DNA of 6,889 nucleotides from Alphaproteobacteria bacterium (GCA_017452115.1 JAFTNB010000213.1:1-6889); one strand, 5' to 3'; positions 1-5,468 are shown, counted from the first letter of the stretch. A program made the numbers and translations. The notes: a model not told the origin generated them from the sequence alone.

Positions 1-20
1 ACAAAAAATTCATACATAAC

Positions 21-48
21 TTGTTTTTCAATATTTCGATTATATATA
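21..48 (+). promoter_or_regulatory. Possible promoter of the small coiled-coil gene
   Basis: TTGTTT at 21-26 could act as a -35 box and TATATA at 43-48 as a -10 box, 16 bases apart, about 35 bases before the start codon at 83. The surroundings are so AT-rich that such matches arise easily by chance, so this is only a candidate. Confidence 0.3.
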
Positions 49-82
49 AAAAATAATTAAAATTAAACTTATGGAGTATATC

Positions 83-259
83 ATGACCGAAGAAAAAATT
101 ATTGCTAAATTACAACAAGAAATTGAAAAAATCAAAGAGCGGCATAAACAAATTATAGCAGACCACAAACGGATTCAAAAAGAACATGAAAAGATACTCA
201 AAAACCATGAATTACTTAAAGCAGAATTAGCAAAACTAAAAAAGAAATTAGTTTTTTAG
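83..259 (+). CDS. Small coiled-coil protein with a histidine heptad ladder
   Basis: Encodes 58 residues. I chose ATG at 83 over the in-frame ATG at 71 because GGAG at 73-76 lies 6 bases before it. The protein has no signal peptide or membrane segment and is very rich in Lys and Glu, so a soluble cytosolic helix is likely. The heptad register is almost perfect: position a holds I7, I14, H21, H28, H35, H42, L49 and L56, and position d holds L10, I17, I24, I31, I38, L45 and L52. This predicts one continuous dimeric or trimeric coiled coil, but with four histidines in consecutive core positions, which is unusual and could make assembly depend on pH or on a metal. I do not recognise a named family; SlyX-like small coiled coils are only similar in size. 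The following gene is 76 bases downstream and has its own possible promoter. Confidence 0.75.
   Translation: MTEEKIIAKLQQEIEKIKERHKQIIADHKRIQKEHEKILKNHELLKAELAKLKKKLVF
140..244 (+). repeat. Five degenerate 21-bp coding repeats (heptads)
   Basis: Successive 21-base units start at 140, 161, 182, 203 and 224. Each codes for one heptad of the coiled coil. The first four follow the pattern x-H-(K/E)-x-(I/L)-x-x, and the fifth replaces His with Leu. The DNA copies have diverged, so this is either an old tandem duplication or selection on heptads. Confidence 0.5.
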
Positions 260-262
260 AGA

Positions 263-292
263 TTGACATACTCAATAAATTATGCTTATTTT
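263..292 (+). promoter_or_regulatory. Possible promoter of the 168-residue unknown gene
   Basis: A perfect TTGACA at 263-268 lies just after the stop codon of the preceding gene. TATTTT at 287-292 is a 4-of-6 match to the -10 box at 18 bases. It sits 44 bases before the start codon at 336. Confidence 0.4.
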
Positions 293-335
293 CACCAACA
301 ATAAAAATATTATTAATCTCCCAAAAATATAAATT

Positions 336-842
336 ATGGTAAAAGTATTATTACAAACCAAAGAATTGGTAAAAGAGTTGATGTTAGAAAAATTTATTCA
401 CATCATTGATGGGGAAATACCTAAAACACATCCCATTTTATGCAATTCCATTCCAGAACTCATACCCTGCGACTATTGTTGGTTATGGATGCTTCCTAAC
501 GGAGTAACACTCTGTCTAAAACACATTAGTAAATCAAGAATATCAAACACAGGATATCGTTTTGCTTTACTAAGTGAAAGACCTAAAGTAATCCACATAC
601 CGGATAGCTTATCTCTGGAAGATAGAGTTATGAAAACTATAACCTACAAACGTCCTGAATCTACTGATATACATGCAAATGAAATCGTAGTAGAATTTGT
701 CGGTCCTAATTTCAATCGAGAAGAAGAATTTGGCTTCTGGGAATGTGTTGAAGAAACAGCACCCATTTCTACTTTTTCTCAAGAACGTGCACAAAATGCA
801 GAAAAGATGGCTGAAAAAATCAACCAAAAATATCTTAAATGA
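336..842 (+). CDS. Hypothetical protein, 168 residues, with CxxC
   Basis: I do not recognise this protein. It has no signal peptide or membrane segment and appears to be a mixed alpha/beta soluble protein. C45-D-Y-C48 is followed by C60-L-K-H63, a spacing that would fit a zinc site, with further cysteines at 36 and 137; this is a pattern match only. The last 30 residues are charged and helical. The start at 336 has no clear Shine-Dalgarno site. An alternative is the ATG at 381 (residue 16), preceded at very short distance by AAGAG, so the first 15 residues are uncertain. The gene ends 14 bases before a strong hairpin terminator shared with the convergent operon, so it closes its transcription unit. 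Confidence 0.65.
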   Translation: MVKVLLQTKELVKELMLEKFIHIIDGEIPKTHPILCNSIPELIPCDYCWLWMLPNGVTLCLKHISKSRISNTGYRFALLSERPKVIHIPDSLSLEDRVMKTITYKRPESTDIHANEIVVEFVGPNFNREEEFGFWECVEETAPISTFSQERAQNAEKMAEKINQKYLK

Positions 843-856
843 TATTTCACTCACAA

Positions 857-889
857 AAAACTCTTGAACTTTCAATGTTCAAGAGTTTT
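857..889. terminator. Bidirectional intrinsic terminator between convergent genes
   Basis: A perfect 13-bp stem pairs 857-869 with 877-889 around a 7-base loop. Read on the plus strand it ends in TTTTCTC, and read on the minus strand in six T. It lies between the ends of genes on both strands (842 and 937), so it can serve both. Confidence 0.85.
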
Positions 890-936
890 CTCATTTAATT
901 TTCATACCATTCCAAGACACTTATCTATTAAAAAAA

Positions 937-1323
937 TTACTTCCAAAATTTTCCACATAAAAAACTAGCAAAAGATGGGACTATAGTAAATATAAAAATA
1001 TTCATCAAACTCTTCATTAAGTCATTAAACCACATTAACCCGGAACAATCTTCAAATACTTTATAAGAAATACAAATAGTTGCAATTAACCACAATAATC
1101 CTAATACAATTATCAAAAAACACCCAAACCATAACAAAACTTTGGCTATTTTTATTGAAGTATTCCCCAACTCTTGCTTAGAACTATCTGATATCCATGT
1201 TTGATACTTATGATTAGTTGATTTTTTTTGTGCTGTATTAATAATCTTCAATGCAGACTGAACTGAAAATGGATCTCTATCAGCAACTTCCTCCCGGGAT
1301 TTATTTCTATGCTTTTTGTTCAT
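937..1323 (-). CDS. Small two-helix membrane protein paired with ImmA-like protease
   Basis: Encodes 128 residues. The start is ATG at 1323, which lies inside the last codons of the upstream protease gene (17-base overlap in another frame), so the two are co-transcribed and probably translationally coupled; an in-frame TTG at 1329 is a less likely start. Residues 1-58 are polar and mostly basic. Residues 59-85 form a strong hydrophobic helix rich in Leu, Ile and Trp, and 105-124 a second one, separated by a short loop with E91, D92 and C93. With positive charge before helix 1, both ends are expected in the cytoplasm. I do not recognise a family. By context it could be a substrate, an inhibitor or a membrane anchor for the protease, but nothing in its sequence proves this. 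Confidence 0.7.
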   Translation of the reverse strand: MNKKHRNKSREEVADRDPFSVQSALKIINTAQKKSTNHKYQTWISDSSKQELGNTSIKIAKVLLWFGCFLIIVLGLLWLIATICISYKVFEDCSGLMWFNDLMKSLMNIFIFTIVPSFASFLCGKFWK

Positions 1324-1807
1324 CAGCAATTCTCAAATCAATAACTGCTTTTGTTACTTTAAACTTCTTAGCAATATCACTATTTGACATATTTTGAAGT
1401 CGACAGTTCAATAACATATCAGCAGGAACAAGTAATGATGCTGCAAAAAAATTAGCTTCTTTCTCCAAAGGAGAGGTTTCTCCGCCAATAGGTTTTCTCA
1501 TTAACAATTGATATTCACTGACTCTATTTTTGTGCAAAAACCAATGTCCTAATTCATGAGCTATAGTAAAATTCTGCCGAAATGGTTCATCATCACTATT
1601 TACATATATAGTCTTACTTTGAAAATCTAAAAAACCAGCAACCTCAGCCAACTTTTCAGGAAAATCAACAAACAACACCACCAACCCGCTATTTTCTGCA
1701 ATTTTTTTAGCATTAACTGGAGGTTGAGTAATAAAGTTATTGTCAATAATTCCGCTTACAACTTCTTTTACTCTTTTATAATCAGCTCTGCCATCACCAC
1801 AAGTCAT
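1307..1807 (-). CDS. ImmA/IrrE family zinc metallo-endopeptidase
   Basis: Encodes 166 residues from ATG at 1807, chosen because AAAGGGG at 1814-1820 lies 6 bases before it. The zinc protease motif is H84-E85-L86-G87-H88, with E117 in the E-x-E-A-N-x-F-A stretch as likely third ligand, followed by the usual L-L-V-P. The C-terminal segment from about 138 resembles the helix-turn-helix-like tail often seen in this family (old name DUF955). Family members cleave regulators: ImmA cuts the ImmR repressor of ICEBs1, and IrrE/PprI cuts DdrO. The usual neighbouring Xre repressor gene is absent here; the only partner is the overlapping membrane protein gene downstream. Upstream, TTGACT on the minus strand (1872-1877) may be a -35 box but no good -10 box is correctly spaced. 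The unit could be a relic of a mobile element or a stand-alone stress protease. Confidence 0.88.
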   Translation of the reverse strand: MTCGDGRADYKRVKEVVSGIIDNNFITQPPVNAKKIAENSGLVVLFVDFPEKLAEVAGFLDFQSKTIYVNSDDEPFRQNFTIAHELGHWFLHKNRVSEYQLLMRKPIGGETSPLEKEANFFAASLLVPADMLLNCRLQNMSNSDIAKKFKVTKAVIDLRIADEQKA

Positions 1808-1911
1808 AATACACCCCTTTGTCAATGTAGAACATTATCTTACCATTTATATGTAAACTTTTTCCTAAAAAAGTCAAATAACATTTTATTTCTAATCACA
1901 TTCTACCTAGC

Positions 1912-1936
1912 AAAAAAAAGGAGCGTAAACGCTCCT
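1912..1936 (-). terminator. Intrinsic terminator of the tRNA-Met gene
   Basis: A perfect 7-bp GC-rich stem pairs 1919-1925 with 1930-1936 around a 4-base loop. On the minus strand it is followed directly by a run of eight T (1912-1919, the first overlapping the stem foot). It lies 10 bases past the tRNA 3' end and insulates the protease operon downstream. Confidence 0.9.
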
Positions 1937-1945
1937 ACGCAAATT

Positions 1946-2021
1946 TGGTAGCGGGTGAGGGATTCGAACCCACGACACAAGGATTATGATTCCTCCGCTC
2001 TACCGACTGAGCTAACCCGCC
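1946..2021 (-). tRNA. tRNA-Met (CAT), elongator type
   Basis: A full 76-base cloverleaf including an encoded CCA (1946-1948 on the plus strand). The acceptor stem has seven pairs, with G1-U72 as a wobble. The D stem is GCTC/GAGC with an 8-base loop containing GG. The anticodon stem is GAGGA/TCCTT and the loop ATCATAA gives anticodon CAT at 1986-1988. The variable loop has five bases, and the T loop is TTCGAAT. The paired position 1-72 and the absence of three G-C pairs in the anticodon stem exclude the initiator tRNA. The acceptor sequence and AATCATAATCC context resemble alphaproteobacterial elongator Met rather than tRNA-Ile2. The T stem has a U50-U64 mismatch. Confidence 0.95.
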
Positions 2022-2038
2022 ATCAAAATTCTATGAAG

Positions 2039-2067
2039 TTAATAGACTTTCTTTTTGCTCTTGTCAA
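2039..2067 (-). promoter_or_regulatory. Promoter of tRNA-Met
   Basis: On the minus strand a perfect TTGACA (2062-2067) is followed after exactly 17 bases by TATTAA (2039-2044, 4 of 6). Transcription would begin about 10 bases before the mature tRNA 5' end at 2021. It lies between the ArsR-like gene and the tRNA, which are in the same direction. Confidence 0.75.
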
Positions 2068-2104
2068 CAATTATTTTTTATCCACATACAAAAATTTTAT
2101 ATTA

Positions 2105-2764
2105 TTAAAACTCATTCTTATTTTCTAAGCGTTCATATCGTTTATGAATACATTCAATTGCCGTTTTATGCACTCCTTTAGTAATACTGTAAAATACAAA
2201 ACGTCCTTCTTTTCGGCAGACTACAAAACCATCATCACGCAAACGCTTTAGATATTGCGAAACCTTAAGCTGCTCACTAGCAATGCCTTCCACAATATCA
2301 GCCACCCTGCTCTCTCCTCGCAAAACAAGGAACTCTAAAATTCTCATTTTATCATAATTAGCAAATAACTTTATCTGATTCGCTACCATATTAGTATAAT
2401 CACGCGGCAAAATCGCCTTATAACCATCTTGCAAAAAAAGAAAATTATTTGTCATATAACCAAATAATTTTCTAATACAAAAAAATATACTGGCAGGATA
2501 TTCTTCACAAATATTATAATATATAAAAATTCCTCTCCGTTCTGTTTTAACCAAATTTGCCTCACGAAGTTTTTTCAGACTTTGAGATACAATTATCTGT
2601 TCTTCTTCAACAGCTCTGGTAATTGCCGAAACAGAAGCGGCGCTATTCACATCAACAAATTCCAAAATACGCAACCGCAGGGGATGGGCAATATACCCTA
2701 TCCCCTTAACTGCTTTTTTCATAATTTCTTCAGGCAGTTGCGTACACATATTATTTCTTTTCAT
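2105..2764 (-). CDS. Transcriptional regulator with two fused ArsR-type winged-helix domains
   Basis: Encodes 219 residues from ATG at 2764, which overlaps the end of the upstream lipoprotein gene by 14 bases; ATG at 2749 is an alternative that loses five residues and no domain. Domain 1 spans about 18-85: H27-P-L-R-L-R-I-L, then the recognition helix V59-S-Q-S-L-K-K-L-R and the wing G78-I-F-I-Y-Y. Domain 2 spans about 126-195: K139-M-R-I-L-E-F-L, the recognition helix V168-S-Q-Y-L-K-R-L-R and the wing G187-R-F-V-F-Y. Both show the VSQxLKxLR signature of ArsR regulators, which are usually about 100 residues and dimeric, so this chain is a covalent pseudo-dimer. The classical Cys-x-Cys metal site is missing in both halves. 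Cysteines are at 7, 86, 96, 183 and 205, so a thiol or metal signal is possible but not shown. As last gene of the operon it probably controls its own promoter. Confidence 0.88.
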   Translation of the reverse strand: MKRNNMCTQLPEEIMKKAVKGIGYIAHPLRLRILEFVDVNSAASVSAITRAVEEEQIIVSQSLKKLREANLVKTERRGIFIYYNICEEYPASIFFCIRKLFGYMTNNFLFLQDGYKAILPRDYTNMVANQIKLFANYDKMRILEFLVLRGESRVADIVEGIASEQLKVSQYLKRLRDDGFVVCRKEGRFVFYSITKGVHKTAIECIHKRYERLENKNEF

Positions 2765-3125
2765 TCAAAAAAGGTTTAATATATTCATCAAAACGAGCTC
2801 CAAATCCGTCAGCCCATCCCATAATATATTTATCTCCCATACAAAACAACGGCGTTCCAACCCGATTACCTAACTTAAATTTTCTGGCACATTCCATCAA
2901 TTTTTTTTGCCCTTGTTTAGTTGCAACATTAACCATATTCATTCGCAAATCAGGATAATTAGCATTCACATATTTCAATGCCTCATGGCAATGCGGACAA
3001 GTATTAGAATAAAAGAAAGAGATAACCTCTTTAGGCTGTTCATTAATATTTGCAGAAGTTTCTTTTTCTCCACATCCACCTAAAAATGCAACGGCTAAAC
3101 ACAATACCATAAATATTTTTTTCAT
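2751..3125 (-). CDS. Thioredoxin-fold lipoprotein with CPHC active site
   Basis: Encodes 124 residues from ATG at 3125; AAGGAG at 3134-3139 lies 8 bases before it, and an in-frame TTG at 3128 is less likely. The N-terminus is a lipoprotein signal: K2-K3, a hydrophobic core, then the lipobox L15-G16-G17-C18. G19 rather than Asp after the lipid Cys predicts outer-membrane sorting in a Gram-negative cell. The mature part of about 105 residues has the redox motif C43-P-H-C46 (the DsbA dipeptide) after a beta strand, and the thioredoxin cis-proline as V89-G-T-P92. Two further cysteines, C79 and C95, are present. The small size without a DsbA helical insert suggests a thioredoxin-like oxidoreductase or reductase acting on envelope thiols; direction and partner are unknown. 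Its ribosome site overlaps the stop codon of the gene before it, and its end overlaps the regulator, so all three are coupled. Confidence 0.88.
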   Translation of the reverse strand: MKKIFMVLCLAVAFLGGCGEKETSANINEQPKEVISFFYSNTCPHCHEALKYVNANYPDLRMNMVNVATKQGQKKLMECARKFKLGNRVGTPLFCMGDKYIMGWADGFGARFDEYIKPFLNEKK

Positions 3126-3133
3126 CAAATTTT

Positions 3134-3139
3134 CTCCTT
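3134..3139 (-). promoter_or_regulatory. Ribosome binding site overlapping the upstream stop codon
   Basis: AAGGAG on the minus strand shares its AA with the TAA stop (3138-3140) of the 191-residue gene. It decides the lipoprotein start at 3125 and indicates translational coupling in the operon. Confidence 0.8.
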
Positions 3140-3713
3140 ATTCAATACAACAATCAACAGCTTTGCGAACAAAAGATTTCATCTTTCCCCATGCTGTATT
3201 TTGCTTAATTTCATCTTCAACCTTAGGTTCCGCAATTTGTGAAACCTGTGCCGATATTTTTTTAATATCTTCAATATTATCTTCTACCCATTTTACATCC
3301 TCAACATTGAGCATATTCATATTAAGTCCCCAAAACAAACAATATAAATCATAAGCCTGATTAAATAACTGATAAGCTTGTTCATCATTTTTCAAACTTT
3401 GTTGTTTAGTACCAACTTCCATCAAACGCATTGAAGACGCTAACAAATGTTTAGAAATGCACCATACTTCCCCTTCATACTGTGGAATAATCTTTAACAT
3501 CAGATTTTTACGCAACTCACGAATATCTTTAATCAAATCATAAAAAGAATTTTTACCGGTTTTTGCTCCTGAAAATATTAAATGTTCTTCAATTGAAATC
3601 AAATTCATAATCGCAATTGTCAAATCCTGATCCGAGGATAAATCTTTCGGATTAAGCTTTTTTGCATTATCCATTTTTTCTACAAACTCTTTTACATTTT
3701 TTGCTTTTTTCAT
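3138..3713 (-). CDS. Hypothetical helical cytosolic protein, first gene of redox/ArsR operon
   Basis: Encodes 191 residues from ATG at 3713, chosen because AGAGGTG lies just before it at about 3718-3724; an upstream in-frame extension of nine residues has no such site. I do not recognise a named family. The protein is almost entirely alpha-helical, without signal peptide or membrane segment. A central segment has a distinctive E80-G-E-V-W-C-I-S-K-H-L pattern, followed around 109-127 by a helix resembling a TPR unit (A113-Y-x-L-F-x-x-A-Y-x-L-Y). Trp84, Trp128, Trp142 and Trp175 and cysteines 85, 125, 188 and 189 stand out, the last two being adjacent near the C-terminus. Its stop overlaps the ribosome site of the lipoprotein gene. 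Position in the operon suggests a role in the response sensed by the ArsR-like protein; its activity is unknown. Confidence 0.8.
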   Translation of the reverse strand: MKKAKNVKEFVEKMDNAKKLNPKDLSSDQDLTIAIMNLISIEEHLIFSGAKTGKNSFYDLIKDIRELRKNLMLKIIPQYEGEVWCISKHLLASSMRLMEVGTKQQSLKNDEQAYQLFNQAYDLYCLFWGLNMNMLNVEDVKWVEDNIEDIKKISAQVSQIAEPKVEDEIKQNTAWGKMKSFVRKAVDCCIE

Positions 3714-3738
3714 AACACACCTCTTTATCATACAAATC

Positions 3739-3753
3739 ATATATAGGATATAT
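3739..3753. promoter_or_regulatory. Candidate operator: ATATAT inverted repeat
   Basis: ATATAT at 3739-3744 and again at 3748-3753 form a perfect inverted repeat around AGG. It overlaps the -10 box (3747-3752) of the three-gene operon and would block RNA polymerase if bound. AT-rich palindromes are typical ArsR-family operators, so the tandem ArsR protein of this operon is the obvious candidate ligand. The region is AT-rich, so chance is a real alternative. Confidence 0.4.
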
Positions 3754-3774
3754 AATACATATCAAAATTGTCAA
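3747..3774 (-). promoter_or_regulatory. Promoter of the three-gene operon
   Basis: On the minus strand a perfect TTGACA (3769-3774) is followed after 16 bases by TATATC (3747-3752, 4 of 6). It lies 34 bases before the start codon at 3713. Confidence 0.65.
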
Positions 3775-3807
3775 CTATAAAATCTGTGTTTAGAAGTTTT
3801 AATTTCC

Positions 3808-3835
3808 TTGACTCTCCATCCTCTGACTGTTAATT
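3808..3835 (+). promoter_or_regulatory. Possible promoter of marC-terC
   Basis: TTGACT at 3808-3813 with TTAATT at 3830-3835 after 16 bases is the best candidate in the divergent region. The -10 match is only 3 of 6, so the start site is uncertain. Confidence 0.4.
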
Positions 3836-3853
3836 AGCTGTAATAAAAGCTAA
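3834..3853 (+). repeat. Small inverted repeat in the marC leader
   Basis: TTAGCT at 3834-3839 and AGCTAA at 3848-3853 form a perfect 6-bp inverted repeat with an 8-base loop, 27 bases before the marC start. It could be an operator or a weak leader hairpin. It has no T-run, so it is not an intrinsic terminator. Confidence 0.4.
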
Positions 3854-3879
3854 CCATTTATTTTATATGAGAAAAAACC

Positions 3880-4476
3880 ATGTTTAAAATGTTTAATTTT
3901 CAAGAATTTATCAGCGCATTTTTTGTATTATTCGCAATTATTGATGCTATCGGTTCCATACCGGTATTCATTAATCTTCGCAAACGCGGCAAAAATATCA
4001 GTGCATCACGAGCTTCACTGCTGGCATTTTTAATTTTCTTAATTTTCTTTTACGGTGGAGAAGCATTTTTACGCTTATTCGGAGTAGATTTATCATCATT
4101 CGCCATTGCCGGCTCTTTAATTATTTTTTTAATAGCCATAGAATTAATTTTGGATATTGAAATTTTTAAAGATCAACCTGAATCTCCTAAAGATGCAACT
4201 TTTGTACCTGTTGTATTTCCGCTTATTGCCGGTGCCGGAGCATTAACTACATTGCTTTCAATCCGCTCCCAATTTGCAGATATTAATGTCCTGCTGGCAA
4301 TTCTTTGCAACATCATTTGCGTATATTTCATTCTTAAAGCAGCCAAGAGATTAGAAAAAATTCTTAAACCGGGAGTAATTATTATCTTTCAGAAATTTTT
4401 TGGGATTATCTTGTTAGCCATTTCTGTCAAATTATTTACTTCCAGCCTTACTCACCTAATCAAAACATTTAACTAA
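3880..4476 (+). CDS. marC: MarC family integral membrane protein
   Basis: Encodes 198 residues, the usual length of the MarC (UPF0056) family. About six hydrophobic segments fit its topology: roughly 10-30, 43-60, 70-91, 107-127, 135-153 and 166-187. Family features visible are D22-A-I-G-S-I-P-V-F in the first helix and P114-L-I-A-G-A-G-A-L-T-T in the fourth. MarC was first named for multiple antibiotic resistance, but later work did not support that role and the substrate is unknown. The start at 3880 has only a weak GAGAA nearby; ATG at 3889 is possible but has nothing better. terC follows after 18 bases with no terminator, so both belong to one transcription unit. The product is an inner membrane protein. 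Confidence 0.88.
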   Translation: MFKMFNFQEFISAFFVLFAIIDAIGSIPVFINLRKRGKNISASRASLLAFLIFLIFFYGGEAFLRLFGVDLSSFAIAGSLIIFLIAIELILDIEIFKDQPESPKDATFVPVVFPLIAGAGALTTLLSIRSQFADINVLLAILCNIICVYFILKAAKRLEKILKPGVIIIFQKFFGIILLAISVKLFTSSLTHLIKTFN

Positions 4477-4494
4477 CATATAAGGTAAAAAACT

Positions 4495-5430
4495 ATGGAT
4501 AATTATGTACTATCTAACGAATGGATGTGGGCAATTTTTGGAATCTCCGTAATTACCCTACTCTATCTTGACTTATTTGTATTTCATCGTCATGCTTCAG
4601 AACCAAATATTAAAGATACTTTCTGGGCTTGTGTATTTTATATCGGCATCGCCTTACTCTTTGGTCTATTTGTTATTTACGAAAGAGGAAGTGAAATCGG
4701 CATGCTGTACTACACCGGATTTTTGGTTGAGAAAAGTCTTTCTCTGGATAATATTTTTATCATCTCCATCATATTTTCCAGCTTAAAAATCGAAAGAAAA
4801 TATCAACACCGCGTATTATTTTGGGGTATTCTCGGCGCAATAGTCATGCGTGGTATACTCATCGGAGTTGGAGAAGTCTTAATTTCTAAATTCCACTGGA
4901 TTTTATATGTATTCGCTGCATTTTTAATCTACACCGGTATTAAAATGGCCCTTCATAAAAACGACGAACAAAGTAAACTTGAAGACACCAAATTATTTAA
5001 AATCGTCAGTAAATTTTTCCGCATCACACCCAAAATCCACGGTGAACACTTTTTTGTAAAAGAAAAAGGACATAATTATATTACACCTTTATTCTTAGCC
5101 TTAATAATTATCGAAACCATGGATATTATATTTGCATTTGATAGTATTCCTGCAATTTTCTTAATTACGCAAGATTTGTTTGTAGTTTACACTAGTAACA
5201 TTTTTGCAATTTTAGGATTAAGAGCTCTATATTTCTTGCTTGCTGCTGCCGTTCACAAATTCACCTATTTAAAACCGGCATTATCAATTATTCTAATATT
5301 TATCGGTTCTAAAATATTCTTACCATATATTGGAATAGAAGTAGCAGCATGGCAATCTTTAACCGTAACATTTTCACTAATTGCCGGTGCAATTATATTA
5401 TCTTTGGTCAAACCGATTAAAGAGCAATAA
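4495..5430 (+). CDS. terC: TerC/Alx family membrane protein, probable metal (manganese) exporter
   Basis: Encodes 311 residues, close to the roughly 320 of E. coli Alx. AAGGT lies 9 bases before the ATG. Hydrophobic segments lie at about 10-30, 43-62, 70-96, 107-129, 133-151, 196-213, 216-245, 247-277 and 285-305. The two family signatures are present: E79-K-S-L-S-L-D-N-I-F and, in the second half, E207-T-x-D-I-I-F-A-F-D-S-I-P-A; the acidic residues in these repeats are thought to bind the ion. A cytosolic charged loop spans about 153-195. Family members export Mn2+ (Alx), supply metal to exported enzymes (Bacillus TerC homologues) or are linked to tellurite resistance in the ter cluster. No other ter genes are here, so a manganese role is more likely than tellurite. 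It is the last gene before a strong terminator. Confidence 0.93.
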   Translation: MDNYVLSNEWMWAIFGISVITLLYLDLFVFHRHASEPNIKDTFWACVFYIGIALLFGLFVIYERGSEIGMLYYTGFLVEKSLSLDNIFIISIIFSSLKIERKYQHRVLFWGILGAIVMRGILIGVGEVLISKFHWILYVFAAFLIYTGIKMALHKNDEQSKLEDTKLFKIVSKFFRITPKIHGEHFFVKEKGHNYITPLFLALIIIETMDIIFAFDSIPAIFLITQDLFVVYTSNIFAILGLRALYFLLAAAVHKFTYLKPALSIILIFIGSKIFLPYIGIEVAAWQSLTVTFSLIAGAIILSLVKPIKEQ

Positions 5431-5440
5431 TATAATTTTT

Positions 5441-5468
5441 AAAGCTCCTCTTAATGAGGAGCTTTTTT
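5441..5468 (+). terminator. Intrinsic terminator of marC-terC
   Basis: A perfect 10-bp stem pairs 5441-5450 with 5456-5465 around the 5-base loop TTAAT, followed by T to 5468. It lies 10 bases after the terC stop codon. Confidence 0.92.

Noticed and set aside
259..320. GAGATT at 259-264 and AATCTC at 315-320 as a long hairpin
   Set aside because: Six pairs across a 50-base AT-rich loop are expected by chance.
609..875. 88-codon open frame on the minus strand
   Set aside because: It lies opposite the 168-residue gene and crosses the bidirectional terminator; Phe- and Cys-rich composition is typical of a frame shadow.
1724..1951. 75-codon open frame on the plus strand
   Set aside because: It runs opposite the protease start and through the tRNA terminator into the tRNA 3' end, with no ribosome site or family resemblance.
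2582..2779. 65-codon open frame on the plus strand
   Set aside because: It is antisense to the first ArsR domain, whose protein signature is clear.
3138..3149. C-terminal C-C-I-E resembling a CaaX lipidation box
   Set aside because: The last residues are not the aliphatic-aliphatic pattern and bacteria do not usually prenylate such ends; only the adjacent cysteines are notable.
3163..3354. 63-codon open frame on the plus strand
   Set aside because: Antisense to the C-terminal part of the 191-residue gene; Ser/Ile-rich shadow composition.
3781..3879. Manganese (yybP-ykoY) riboswitch before marC-terC
   Set aside because: Looked for because TerC genes often carry it, but the leader is short, shows only one 6-bp inverted repeat, and lacks the conserved purine-rich internal loops.
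3867..3887. Six-codon leader reading frame overlapping the marC start
   Set aside because: No ribosome site and no codon pattern suggesting attenuation.
4568..4786. 72-codon open frame in another frame of terC
   Set aside because: It lies wholly inside terC, whose motifs are unmistakable, and lacks a ribosome site.
4495..5430. Tellurite resistance cluster
   Set aside because: Only the TerC family member is present; no terB, terD, terE or terZ lies within the window.
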